Positions 26,901 through 35,577 of a DNA stretch of 64,000 bases are shown here, one piece after another. Below the pieces are notes generated by a model that was not told where the DNA came from, searched no databases, and saw nothing but the letters and a program-made list of their open reading frames with translations. The translations under genes were made by a program, and so were the position numbers. The DNA is from Corynebacterium vitaeruminis (lineage in GTDB: Bacteria; Actinomycetota; Actinomycetes; Mycobacteriales; Mycobacteriaceae): positions 62,001 through 126,000 of the forward strand of contig NZ_JVVM01000026.1 in NCBI RefSeq assembly GCF_001054325.1, read 5' to 3'. The first letter of the stretch is position 1. Each line of letters begins with the position of its first letter.

Positions 26901-28676
26901 ATGCCCGCTGACCTTTATCGACGTCTCTCCAACCTCGATGGCAAGAGCTACGGCGCATACAAATCTCTTCGTGGCTCCCACGACCTGCCGGATCTGGACG
27001 CGACGCTGTTTATCGACAAGGTCCAATCCGACCCTTATGCTCCAGCATCACGGGCACGCGTCCACATTCCGCTGTCAGTGCTGGACTATCGTGGCGCATC
27101 CCACTCACAACCGGGCAGGTTCAGCACCGCTGAGCTCGACTTATTGAATCGCCGCCTCGTGCGAGCTTTTAAGAAGTATGGCCGCGGGCTGTTTATCGAT
27201 TCTCCGGGGCAGCAGGTCTTGCGCCGAACAGCTGTCGCTGAGCTCCGTGCAGGTGCGCACGACGTCGATAAGCATGACGATGCCCTCCAGATCTGCCTGG
27301 AAATCCAGCTGCCCGCCCGTGGTCGACGCATTCTCGGGCGTGAGGCGGCGCGCTTGATCTGTGAGGATTTGTTGGACGCGCTTGACGACGCCATTGTGAA
27401 CGCACCCATCAATGCGCTCGAGGCAGCCGTGGAATTGGAGTATGACCAGCTCTTTTTGCGCCGTGCGGTGGCGGACGCGGATCTGATTGGGTTTGTGGCA
27501 GACGGGTCGGTGTTGCCCCGTCAGGCGGGCAATAGCCAGCTGCCGAAGCCCGGCGCGACTGCGTTTACCTCGCCGGAATCGTTGCAGCACAGTTTTCAGC
27601 TGCCATCGGGTAAAACGGTGCACGGCATGGGCATTCCGCGGGGCGTGACGTTGATTGTCGGCGGTGGCTACCACGGCAAGTCCACATTGCTGTCCTCTCT
27701 GGTCACGGGCGTTTATAACCATGTCGCTGGCGACGGCCGCGAGTTTGTGGTCGCTGACGAGACTGCGGTTGCGCTACGTGCCGAGGACGGCCGGGCCATC
27801 ACTGGTGTGGATATCTCGCCGTTTATCAACGGTCTTCCCTCCGGTGATGACACGACCCGGTTTTCCACGACGAACGCGTCGGGGTCGACCTCCCAAGCTG
27901 CGGGTCTGATGGAGGCGCTGGGTGCCGGTGCGCGCGTGTTGCTCATCGATGAGGACACCTCCGCGACCAACTTCATGATTCGTGATGAGCGTATGCGCCG
28001 ACTCATCCCCGATGACCGCGAGCCGATTACTCCACTGGTCGCACGGGTCCGCGAGCTCTGGGAGGACCACGGGATCTCCACGGTCATCGTCGCTGGTGGT
28101 TCTGGTGCGTTCATCGATGTCGCGGACACCGTGATTGCTATGGATGCGTACACGCCTTACGATGTCACCGAGCGCGCCCGTGAGCTCCGAGAATCTGCCA
28201 CTCCGGCTGCACCTTCGCCAGCTTTTGCGCAAATTGGTGAGCGTTTATTGCGGGCGGACTTCCCTGTCGGTGAGGGGCGTGGTGGACATGGTGGTCGTGG
28301 TGGTCACGGGCATGGTGGTCGTGGTGGTCACGGTGGTCGTGGCCGCGGCGCGAAACCGCCTAAGCCACCGCGTGCTCGTGGCCTGGAGTTGATTCAGGTG
28401 GGCAAGGACAATCTTGACCTGCGCGCTGTTGGCCATTTGATGGATTCCTCCCAAACAGAAGCCATTGCCCGGATTCTGGGCGCCGTCGTAAAGCAGCTCG
28501 ATGGGCGTACTGACCTCACCGAGCTAATCCAGCGCGAGTACGACAACTTTTGTCATTCGCTCTTCGACGCGGCAGCTGCGTCTACCAATTCTGGTCATCT
28601 GGCCGAGCCTCGTTTCCAGGAAGTTGCGGCGGCAATCAACCGGCTTCGGCTCTTGCGGTCGGGCCTCGCAGATTGA
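26901..28676 (+). CDS. ABC-ATPase domain protein (PF09818-like) with Gly/His/Arg-rich tail region
   Basis: 591 residues from ATG 26901; the longer frame overlaps the MFS gene in antisense and is not used. N-terminal region with GKSYGAYKSLRG and RRTAVAELRAGAHD. The P-loop reads VGGGYHGKST, an unusual Walker A with GYHGKST that is characteristic of this family. VLLIDEDTSATNFMIRD is the Walker B region. Residues about 453-490 consist of GGHGGRGGHGHGGRGG-type repeats before a basic Pro-Arg stretch and a helical C terminus. A soluble ATPase, possibly nucleic-acid binding; role unknown. Confidence 0.85.
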   Translation: MPADLYRRLSNLDGKSYGAYKSLRGSHDLPDLDATLFIDKVQSDPYAPASRARVHIPLSVLDYRGASHSQPGRFSTAELDLLNRRLVRAFKKYGRGLFIDSPGQQVLRRTAVAELRAGAHDVDKHDDALQICLEIQLPARGRRILGREAARLICEDLLDALDDAIVNAPINALEAAVELEYDQLFLRRAVADADLIGFVADGSVLPRQAGNSQLPKPGATAFTSPESLQHSFQLPSGKTVHGMGIPRGVTLIVGGGYHGKSTLLSSLVTGVYNHVAGDGREFVVADETAVALRAEDGRAITGVDISPFINGLPSGDDTTRFSTTNASGSTSQAAGLMEALGAGARVLLIDEDTSATNFMIRDERMRRLIPDDREPITPLVARVRELWEDHGISTVIVAGGSGAFIDVADTVIAMDAYTPYDVTERARELRESATPAAPSPAFAQIGERLLRADFPVGEGRGGHGGRGGHGHGGRGGHGGRGRGAKPPKPPRARGLELIQVGKDNLDLRAVGHLMDSSQTEAIARILGAVVKQLDGRTDLTELIQREYDNFCHSLFDAAAASTNSGHLAEPRFQEVAAAINRLRLLRSGLAD

Positions 28677-28743
28677 CGGTCGCGAGAACGGCACACCTGC
28701 GGCTGCCGCAACTAACTTCTTCGACGGTTTTCGGCGTCGGGTC

Positions 28744-28764
28744 TTGACCTTGACGCGGCGTCAA
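28744..28764 (+). promoter_or_regulatory. MerR-type promoter/operator of the TipA-like regulator gene
   Basis: TTGACC (28744-28749) as -35 is followed by TTGACG-CGG-CGTCAA (28750-28764), a perfect inverted repeat located 8 bases before the start codon. Regulators of the TipA/Mta class usually bind such dyads in their own promoters, so autoregulation is likely. Confidence 0.6.
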
Positions 28765-28772
28765 ACAGAAAG

Positions 28773-29561
28773 ATGATTCCCGTGAGCAACAACGACAACG
28801 AGTACACCATCGGCGAGGCAGCTGAACTGTTGGGCGTTACCACGCGCACGCTGCGACACTGGGATACCATTGGGCTTCTCAGCCCGCAGTATCGCACGTG
28901 GTCCGATTACCGCCTCTACACCGATGAGGACATCGACACCGCGCTGGAGATTCTGGTCTACCGCGCCGCTGGTGTGCCGTTGAAGACTATCGGGGATTTC
29001 ATCCACGGCGATTCCTCCCCGATAAGTCGGAAAGATCGTTTGCTCGCACAGCGAACTGTTCTCACCGAGAAGATCGCTGACCTGCACCACATGGTGCAGG
29101 CTCTGGACAAACTGATTGAGGAAGGACACACGATGGAAGCAAAGACGAAGGCAGAGCTTTTGGGCCGCGACTGGCAGAATCTAGAGGCCGAGGCTGAGGA
29201 GCGCTGGGGTGACACCACCGAGTGGGAGCAGTCCCAGCAGGCTCAGAAAAACATGACGGATAGCGACTGGGCTGCTCTTGAGGCGGAGGCCAAGGATTTT
29301 GCCGATGCGCTTGGCGACGCTGCCGAGCGCCACGTGGAGCCAGGTTCCACTGAAGCGGCTACGTTAGTTGACCGTCACTTGTCCTCTATTACCCGCTTCT
29401 ACGAGGCTGGTCGAGAGAAGCAGATTCTGCTGGCTCGCATGTATATCGCTGATTCCCGGTTTGACCGGTATTACCGTGGCAATGCTGGCTATTTGCTGGA
29501 ATTGATCGAAGCTCAGGCCCGTAAGGAAGGTATTGACCCGGCTACTGCCGAGTGGCGGTAG
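28773..29561 (+). CDS. MerR-family regulator with TipAS drug-binding domain
   Basis: 262 residues. The N-terminal winged helix-turn-helix reads YTIGEAAELLGVTTRTLRHW, then the wing YRLYTDEDI. A connecting coiled coil spans about 75-120. The C-terminal half matches the TipAS ligand domain (DWQNLEAEAEERWGDTTEWE and RYYRGNAGYLLELIEAQA). Members activate their own and efflux genes after binding thiopeptide-like drugs or other ligands. Start is ATG 28773; GTG 28782 is an alternative. The dyad just upstream supports autoregulation. Confidence 0.9.
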   Translation: MIPVSNNDNEYTIGEAAELLGVTTRTLRHWDTIGLLSPQYRTWSDYRLYTDEDIDTALEILVYRAAGVPLKTIGDFIHGDSSPISRKDRLLAQRTVLTEKIADLHHMVQALDKLIEEGHTMEAKTKAELLGRDWQNLEAEAEERWGDTTEWEQSQQAQKNMTDSDWAALEAEAKDFADALGDAAERHVEPGSTEAATLVDRHLSSITRFYEAGREKQILLARMYIADSRFDRYYRGNAGYLLELIEAQARKEGIDPATAEWR

Positions 29562-29781
29562 GTGGCGTGTAGCGGTAACTGGCAGGTGTCGCTAGGTGGC
29601 GTCTGGCGCTTTCATAACCCCGAAATATATGAACCAATGGGTTACCGATTTACATTTGCCGTGGGATTGACGGATAATTGAAATAGATTAGCTGTCACAC
29701 TGTCATAGCTATGATGCCCATTTTTATGGTTCTGTTTCCCTCATGACTCCGTCATATCCCCGACTCGGGAAGGAATTAACT

Positions 29782-30093
29782 ATGAAGTTCTCTCGCTCTC
29801 TCGCCGCTATCACCATCGGCGCCGCTACTGTGTTTGGCGCTGTTGCTGCCTCTCCTGCTATCGCACAGGCGATCAGCTGCCCCTTTGCTCCGGTGCACAA
29901 GTATGAGGCACACCGTTTCTCCGGTTCTTCAACTTCGGCAGATGCTTTCAAGGTTTGGTTTAACGGTGGTGTCTACATTGAGCCAATCGTCGAAACGCTG
30001 GATTTGGTTGATCTTCAGGTTAACGAGACCCAGGTTGCTTACGCCGGCGACATCATCTACAAGGATGAGAACGGTAACTTCTGGGTGAAGTAA
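29782..30093 (+). CDS. Small secreted protein, unknown
   Basis: 103 residues from ATG 29782 with AAGGAA before it. Clear signal peptide (MKFSRSLAAITIGAATVFGA, cleavage likely after AIAQA). The mature part of about 75 residues has one Cys, and a short beta-like region with YAGDIIYKDENGNFWVK at the C terminus. Not recognised. The 220-base region before it holds a 12-base palindrome TCATAGCTATGA (29703-29714) that overlaps a TATGAT -10-like element. A strong terminator follows the gene, so it is monocistronic. Confidence 0.75.
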   Translation: MKFSRSLAAITIGAATVFGAVAASPAIAQAISCPFAPVHKYEAHRFSGSSTSADAFKVWFNGGVYIEPIVETLDLVDLQVNETQVAYAGDIIYKDENGNFWVK

Positions 30094-30110
30094 CTCAGTA
30101 CGACTAAACA

Positions 30111-30150
30111 CTCAGGGCAGCGGCACCTACGGCCTTGCCCTGAGCGTTTT
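30111..30150 (+). terminator. Rho-independent terminator of the secreted-protein gene
   Basis: CTCAGGGCA (30111-30119) pairs perfectly with TGCCCTGAG (30136-30144), followed by CGTTTTT. A 9-base-pair stem with a T-run, 18 bases after the stop codon. Confidence 0.9.
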
Positions 30151-30192
30151 TCATTTTCTGCCGCGCGTTAGCTTTTTCTGGAGTGTTCCACC

Positions 30193-30978
30193 ATGGAAAT
30201 CATCATCGTCGATTCTGAGGCCGAAGTCGCGAACATCGCTTCGGACTACCTCGCTCACTACGCAAATAAGGGTGCAAACCTTGGTGTAGCGACAGGATCG
30301 ACCCCGCTTGCGACGTATCGGGAACTGATTCGTCGCCATCGGGCTGGTGATGTCACTTTCAAGGACTGCAGTTTCTTTGCACTCGACGAGTATGTGGGGC
30401 TGCCCATCGAGCATGAGCAGAGCTACTACCACGTGATTCACAATGAGTTTTCCGATCACGTGGATGTCGACCCGGCGCGTGTCCATATTCCCGATGGTCT
30501 CGCAGACGACATCGGCGCAGCCTGCGAGGACTACGAACGCAAGATTATCGAGGCCGGTGGCATCGACATTCAGTTGCTCGGCATCGGCACCAATGGGCAT
30601 GTCGGGTTTAACGAGCCCGCCAGCTCTTTTAGTTCTCTGACCCGCATTAAGACGCTGCACCCGCAGACCGTGCTGGATAACGCCCGGTTCTTCGACTCCG
30701 CGGACGACGTGCCGTACCACGTGGTCACCCAGGGGCTTGGCACTATTTCACGTGCGGGCCATCTCCTGTTACTGGCCACCGGCACCGCAAAGGCGCACGC
30801 TATTGCCGCCTCCATCGAAGGCCCACTGAGCGTTTCTATGCCCGCGTCCGTATTGCAATTGCACCCACGGGCCACGGTTGTCATTGATCAGGCCGCAGCC
30901 AGTGAGCTGAAGAACAAGGAATACTACGAGTTCACTTATGCTCATAAGCCGCAGTGGCAGAAGGATATGTGGAAGTAA
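30193..30978 (+). CDS. nagB: Glucosamine-6-phosphate deaminase
   Basis: 261 residues, normal length. Motifs: LGVATGSTPLATYREL (phosphate loop), FFALDEYVGL (catalytic Asp region), QLLGIGTNGHVGFNEP (active-site His and Glu), and LLATGTAKAHAI. Converts glucosamine-6-phosphate to fructose-6-phosphate and ammonia, the last step of amino-sugar use. No nagA or transport genes are adjacent, so it stands alone behind the terminator of the preceding gene. GGAG lies about 9 bases before the start. Confidence 0.96.
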   Translation: MEIIIVDSEAEVANIASDYLAHYANKGANLGVATGSTPLATYRELIRRHRAGDVTFKDCSFFALDEYVGLPIEHEQSYYHVIHNEFSDHVDVDPARVHIPDGLADDIGAACEDYERKIIEAGGIDIQLLGIGTNGHVGFNEPASSFSSLTRIKTLHPQTVLDNARFFDSADDVPYHVVTQGLGTISRAGHLLLLATGTAKAHAIAASIEGPLSVSMPASVLQLHPRATVVIDQAAASELKNKEYYEFTYAHKPQWQKDMWK

Positions 30979-30998
30979 GAACACACGACTAGTCAGTG

Positions 30999-31508
30999 CT
31001 AGTCGTCGTCATCGTCCATCTCTAGCTCGGGGTCTTCGGCGCGCGCCTGCTCGTAGACTTCTTTCGCGGCCGTCAGGTTAATGACGCCAATGACAAGCCC
31101 AACAACGATGTCCGGCCATGCGCTGAACCAGAAAATGGTGACCACTCCGGCGGCGAGGATGAGCAGGTTCGCCAGGACGTCGTTACGCGCCGCCAACCAC
31201 GCGCCACGCATGAGCGCACTGTCAGCCTTGCGTAGGTTCATCAGCAAAATCGCGCAGATTAGGTTGATGACCATCGCAATAATCGCAGTCACTGACAGCG
31301 TTAGTGGCTCGGGCGGCTCACCGCTCATCATCTTCCAAATGGCGGTGCCGAACGCCGCAATCGCCGGAATCAGGATTAGCCCGGCAAGGCCGAAGCTTGC
31401 TTTACGACGGCTCGCCAGCGACCAACCCAACGCGGTGAGAACCAGCAGGTTGATGAGGTAAACACGGAGGACATCGTAACGCCCGGCGCGAGTACCATCG
31501 AAACCCAT
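30999..31508 (-). CDS. Cation-efflux-like membrane protein, short at the N terminus
   Basis: 169 residues with four or five membrane spans. RGAWLAARNDVLANLLILAA and FSAWPDIVVGLVIGVINL match the late part of cation diffusion facilitator transporters (NDVxxN on TM5 and WPDxxVG on TM6). The first two spans with the family metal ligands (HxxxD on TM2) are absent. The C terminus is acidic (EMDDDDD). Its first ATG overlaps the start codon of the divergent lipoate ligase gene by two bases, so this start is doubtful. Either a naturally short homologue or a truncated gene. Confidence 0.65.
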   Translation of the reverse strand: MGFDGTRAGRYDVLRVYLINLLVLTALGWSLASRRKASFGLAGLILIPAIAAFGTAIWKMMSGEPPEPLTLSVTAIIAMVINLICAILLMNLRKADSALMRGAWLAARNDVLANLLILAAGVVTIFWFSAWPDIVVGLVIGVINLTAAKEVYEQARAEDPELEMDDDDD

Positions 31509-32592
31509 GACCCCCGCACAGAAATTTCACTCAGAAATGAAGGTTCCCGGCGGCAAATTGGTTGTTGCCGACTGCGAGACCACCGGTGACACTATTTCGT
31601 CGATAAGCATTTCGGGCGATTTTTTCCTCGAACCCGATGAAGCCTACGACATTATTAATGACGCTCTCCTCGGTGCGCCTGCCGGGGACAATACGGAACG
31701 CCTACAGGCTCGCCTCGATGCGGCGCTAAAGGATTTTGAGGATCAGTCTGGTCGCGAGGTGCGACTGCACGGTTTTGATACCCACGTCATTGCGCAGGTC
31801 GTTCGCCGCGCACTGACACAGGCCGTCGACTTCACTGATTTGGAGTGGGAGGTTTTGCAGCCGGGTATCCTGCCGACGGTGATGAATGTTGCCCTAGACG
31901 AAATCCTTCTTGATCAAGTCAATTCCGGGCAGCGTGGCCCGACTCTGCGTTTCTGGGATTGGGATGATCGTGCCACCGTTATCGGTTCATATCAGTCTTA
32001 TGTCAACGAACTCGAGCCCGAGGGCGTAGAGAAGCACGATGTGCAAGTGGTGCGTCGTCTCTCCGGCGGTGGCGCGATGTTCATGGAGGGCGGCAACTGC
32101 GTCACCTACTCGATCTATGTGCCAGAGAAGCTGGTTGCTGGTCTTAGCTACGTCGAATCCTATGAATTCCTCGACCGCTGGGTCATTGCTGCACTCGCGC
32201 AGCTCGGCGTCAATGCGTGGTATGTCCCTATCAATGACATCACCTCCGATGGCGGCAAGATTGGTGGTGCCGCACAGAAGCGCCGTGGCTCAACAGTGCT
32301 TCACCACGTCACCATGAGTTATGACATCGACGCTGACAAAATGATGGAAGTCCTGCGCATTGGTAAGGCCAAGATTGCGGATAAGGGGCTACGTAGTGCG
32401 AAGAAGCGCGTCGATCCGCTCCGTCGCCAGACCGGTGCCAGCCGCGTGGAAGTTATTGACACGATGAAGCAGACATTCATCAACCGCTACGGTGCCGCCG
32501 AGGCATCGCTTTCCGACGAGGACTTCGCTGCGGCGCAGCATCTTATTGACACTAAATACGGCACGGAGGGCTGGACTCACCGAGTCCCCTAA
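31507..32592 (+). CDS. Lipoate-protein ligase with N-terminal accessory domain
   Basis: 361 residues. Residues 11-100 (MKVPGGKLVVADCETTGDTI and FFLEPDEAYDIINDALLGAP) look like the small LplA accessory domain, usually found at the C terminus or as a separate subunit. Residues about 118-320 form the biotin/lipoate ligase domain: VMNVALDEILLDQ, VVRRLSGGGAMFMEGGNCVT and DITSDGGKIGGAAQKRRG with the catalytic Lys. Attaches lipoate to E2/GcvH proteins in the cytoplasm. It may begin at ATG 31507 or at the internal Met near 31537 (MKVPGG). Confidence 0.85.
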   Translation: MTPAQKFHSEMKVPGGKLVVADCETTGDTISSISISGDFFLEPDEAYDIINDALLGAPAGDNTERLQARLDAALKDFEDQSGREVRLHGFDTHVIAQVVRRALTQAVDFTDLEWEVLQPGILPTVMNVALDEILLDQVNSGQRGPTLRFWDWDDRATVIGSYQSYVNELEPEGVEKHDVQVVRRLSGGGAMFMEGGNCVTYSIYVPEKLVAGLSYVESYEFLDRWVIAALAQLGVNAWYVPINDITSDGGKIGGAAQKRRGSTVLHHVTMSYDIDADKMMEVLRIGKAKIADKGLRSAKKRVDPLRRQTGASRVEVIDTMKQTFINRYGAAEASLSDEDFAAAQHLIDTKYGTEGWTHRVP

Positions 32593-32631
32593 ACGTCGCA
32601 CTGCTTACTTGTATACGACAGCTGGTCGGGA

Positions 32632-32668
32632 AAAGGAGTTAACTAAAGGAGACAAGTAAACAAAGGAG
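32632..32668 (+). promoter_or_regulatory. Three AAAGGAG motifs ahead of the BCCT gene
   Basis: AAAGGAG occurs at 32632-32638, 32645-32651 and 32662-32668. The last is the proper ribosome-binding site for GTG 32676. The other two have no good start codon in range. Confidence 0.5.
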
Positions 32669-32675
32669 AGTCGAC

Positions 32676-34589
32676 GTGAGCGGCGAGAAGAAACAGCGTC
32701 AAAAGAAAAATCTAAGCCCTCTTGATGAGACCCTGGATAAAGCTCGCGGTATGCGTGCCAAGCGCGCCATCGGCCTCTATCCTGCGAATATGCACCCAGG
32801 TCTGGTGCCGGGTTTCAGTGTTGAAGAACTGAAATACAAATTCGGTCTGGACAAGCTGGTTTTCGGCGTCAACGCGGTGCTGATTATCGCCTTTGTCATT
32901 TGGGGTGTCACCAGCCCTGAAACAGTTTCCTCGGTTTCTTCGGCCGCTCTGTCCTGGGGCCTGGAAAACTTCGGCTGGCTGTTCAACGTCATTTTGGTTG
33001 TCTGCATCATTGTGATGCTGGGTGTGGCGATGTCCCGCTATGGCAATATCAAGCTGGGCAAGGACGACGAGGAACCTGAATACTCCCGTTTTTCCTGGGT
33101 AGCAATGATGTTCGCTGCCGGTATCGGTGTCGGTATCTTCTTCTTCGGCCCCTCTGAACCGCTGGAGTTCTACCACTCGCCTCCGCCGCTGACGGTTGAG
33201 CCCCACACTGAAGAGGCGCTGCACCGAGCAGTTGCCCAGGCCGATTTCCACTGGGGATTCTCACCGTGGGCACTGTATGCGCTGGTGGGTGGCGCTTTAG
33301 CGTATTCGACCTACCGACGCGGTCGCGCCAGCTTAATTTCCTCGCTATTCGCGCCAATTTTGAAACGCACTGATGGCCCCATCGGTCGCACTATCGACAT
33401 TCTGGCGATTGTGGCCACACTGTTTGGTACTGCTGCCTCGCTGGGTATTGCCACACTGCAGATTGGCGAAGGTATCTCAACGCTTTCTGGCTTCACACCG
33501 TCAATGGCCGTGCTGCTGCTGATTATTTTGGTGCTGAGCGTTGGCTTTATTATCTCGGCGGTCTCTGGTGTGTCGAAGGGTATTCGACTCTTGTCGAATA
33601 CCAACATCATGCTGACCTTCTTGGCTATCTTCTTCGTCTTCATCACTGGTCCAACGCTGTTTTTGATCAACCTTCTGCCATCTAGCATTTTGACCTACCT
33701 GGACAACTTCCTGGATATGTCTTCGCGTTCGCTGTCGTGGGGTCAAGAAACACTGGACTTTCAAGCCGCGTGGACCGTGTTCTACTGGGCCTGGTGGATT
33801 GCCTGGGCTCCCTTTGTAGGTATGTTCATTGCCCGCATTTCCCGTGGCCGCACGATTCGTGAGTTCATTTTGGTCACCATCATCGTGCCGACGTTTGTGT
33901 TGATGCTCGCATTCGCTGTCTTTGGTGGCACCGCTATGGACTTCGCTCGCAACAATGTTCCCGGATTTGACGGCTCGGCTTCTGCCCAGCAGGTGCTTTA
34001 CAACCTGATCGGCGAGCTGCCGTTTAGTGGTGTGGTCTCTGCCCTGGTGGTTGTGATTCTGGCTATCTTCTTCATTACCTCTGCTGACTCGGCATCTGTG
34101 GTGATGGGCACGATGGCTTCCAAGGGCGATCCGGAACCGAATAAGCTGGTCGTAGTCTTCTTTGGTGTTCTCATGATGGGCATCGCCGTGGTCATGCTTC
34201 TCACCGGCGGCGAAGACGCACTGTCTGGCCTGCAGTCACTGACTATTCTGACGGCAATGCCATTCGTGCTGATCATCATTGCGTTGCTCGTATCATTCGT
34301 TAAGGATCTCACGACTGACCCGCAAGCTATCCGCACTACCTTCGCCAAGACCGCTGTCCGCGATGCCGTCATCCGCGGCCTGGAAGAGTACGGCAATGAC
34401 TTCGAGCTCGCTGTCGAGCGTGCCGACGAGGGCCAAGGTGTCGGCTCCGTTGCCGGTGTGGAAACCGGCATGGAGCAGCTGACCGAGTGGTACCAGCAGA
34501 CCAACGAGATGGCTGAGACGACTGATACCCACGATGAGGGAGAAAAATCGTCAAACGGTAAGACATCAAAACACACGTCTACCCATTAG
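32676..34589 (+). CDS. BCCT-family osmolyte transporter (betaine/carnitine/choline/ectoine)
   Basis: 637 residues from GTG 32676 (AAAGGAG 8 bases upstream). Cytoplasmic N terminus of about 70 residues, 12 membrane spans, and a charged C-terminal tail of about 80. MMFAAGIGVGIFFFGPSEPL contains the Gly-rich TM3 motif, and WTVFYWAWWIAWAPFVGMFI with RISRGRTIREF is the BCCT signature in TM8. Corynebacteria use such Na+-coupled carriers (BetP, EctP, LcoP) to accumulate compatible solutes under osmotic stress. Which solute cannot be told. Confidence 0.93.
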   Translation: MSGEKKQRQKKNLSPLDETLDKARGMRAKRAIGLYPANMHPGLVPGFSVEELKYKFGLDKLVFGVNAVLIIAFVIWGVTSPETVSSVSSAALSWGLENFGWLFNVILVVCIIVMLGVAMSRYGNIKLGKDDEEPEYSRFSWVAMMFAAGIGVGIFFFGPSEPLEFYHSPPPLTVEPHTEEALHRAVAQADFHWGFSPWALYALVGGALAYSTYRRGRASLISSLFAPILKRTDGPIGRTIDILAIVATLFGTAASLGIATLQIGEGISTLSGFTPSMAVLLLIILVLSVGFIISAVSGVSKGIRLLSNTNIMLTFLAIFFVFITGPTLFLINLLPSSILTYLDNFLDMSSRSLSWGQETLDFQAAWTVFYWAWWIAWAPFVGMFIARISRGRTIREFILVTIIVPTFVLMLAFAVFGGTAMDFARNNVPGFDGSASAQQVLYNLIGELPFSGVVSALVVVILAIFFITSADSASVVMGTMASKGDPEPNKLVVVFFGVLMMGIAVVMLLTGGEDALSGLQSLTILTAMPFVLIIIALLVSFVKDLTTDPQAIRTTFAKTAVRDAVIRGLEEYGNDFELAVERADEGQGVGSVAGVETGMEQLTEWYQQTNEMAETTDTHDEGEKSSNGKTSKHTSTH

Positions 34590-34605
34590 TTAGTGCACTA
34601 TCTAA

Positions 34606-35571
34606 TTAGTTCCCTACAGTAGCCAGCTTCTCCGCCAATTCCGCAACATCATTCGGGTGATACTCCGCGGGCCGGTTTCGCTTCGGCGAGCAGGAATCAA
34701 TCACATCCCGCCACCGCTGCGGAATGGAGGAGGCACCAAAAACGCCACCGAGAAACGCACCAACGATGGCCGCGTTGGTGTCGGTGTCGCCACCACGGCC
34801 AATGACTCGAACCAGAGAGTCCTCAAAGGTCGTGGATTTTTCTTCTACCCGGCGAAGTTCTTCATGCAGCGCCCACAGCGCAAAGCGCAGCCAGCCCTGA
34901 TGCACCGAGAAATCCGGCTCCCCGCTGTTCACCATGGCACCGCTGGCCTGCCACTCGGCCTCCCACTGCGTGCGCTGGGAAGCCAGCCACTCCATCAGCG
35001 CACTCAAACCAATGCCGCGGCGCGGCTGGTGGAGGCCACCGCTGATGACGTCGGCAAGCGCGGCTGCGTAACGTGAGTTGGCGTCGATGCACACCGGGTG
35101 CGGGTGCGTGATTGCGGCGTCCTTGCGGGCGAGTCCACCAGCGTGTGCGGGGTTGCGCCAGTACGCGATAGCCAAGGGTGAAATGCGCATGAGTGCGCCA
35201 TTGGCCTGGGAATTCGGGTTCGGTGCGCGCCGGAGCAACGCCGACGTGGTAGCCTCCCCCATATCGAAGGCATCGGAGTTTGCCCAGCGCACATAGGACT
35301 CGCGGACATCGGCGACATCATAGCCTTCACAGCGCACCAGTGAGCGGGCCAACGCCAGTGCCATTTCGGAATCATCGGTGGGCTGACCGGCGGCGATATT
35401 GTGGGTGCCGCCATCGGCAAGCTCGCGAACACCGTGCGGATAGCGCTGTGCGATGTCCTCTGCACTGCAAAACTCCACTAGCGCCCCGAGATTATCGCCG
35501 ATGACCTGGCCATAGAGCACGCCTCGGGCACGGTCGACTACGCGGGCGAAAGCATCAGAATTGTGATTCAC
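34606..35571 (-). CDS. ADP-ribosylglycohydrolase family protein (DraG-like)
   Basis: 321 residues. Metal-binding signatures are all visible: GQVIGDNLGALVEF near the N terminus, AAGQPTDDSEMALALA (TDDS), and GRGGDTDTNAAIVGAFLGG near the C terminus. Family members remove ADP-ribose from proteins, small molecules or nucleic acids using a dinuclear Mg/Mn centre. It starts only 6 bases after the stop of the large exonuclease fusion gene, so the two are cotranscribed and likely functionally linked. No ADP-ribosyltransferase gene is seen in the window. Confidence 0.9.
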   Translation of the reverse strand: MNHNSDAFARVVDRARGVLYGQVIGDNLGALVEFCSAEDIAQRYPHGVRELADGGTHNIAAGQPTDDSEMALALARSLVRCEGYDVADVRESYVRWANSDAFDMGEATTSALLRRAPNPNSQANGALMRISPLAIAYWRNPAHAGGLARKDAAITHPHPVCIDANSRYAAALADVISGGLHQPRRGIGLSALMEWLASQRTQWEAEWQASGAMVNSGEPDFSVHQGWLRFALWALHEELRRVEEKSTTFEDSLVRVIGRGGDTDTNAAIVGAFLGGVFGASSIPQRWRDVIDSCSPKRNRPAEYHPNDVAELAEKLATVGN

Positions 35572-35577
35572 GGGCGC

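Noticed and set aside
30999..31508. Calling the short cation-efflux gene a pseudogene
   Set aside because: Frame is intact with four or five good membrane spans and an ordered C terminus; only the missing N-terminal spans are suspicious, so it is left as a CDS with low confidence.
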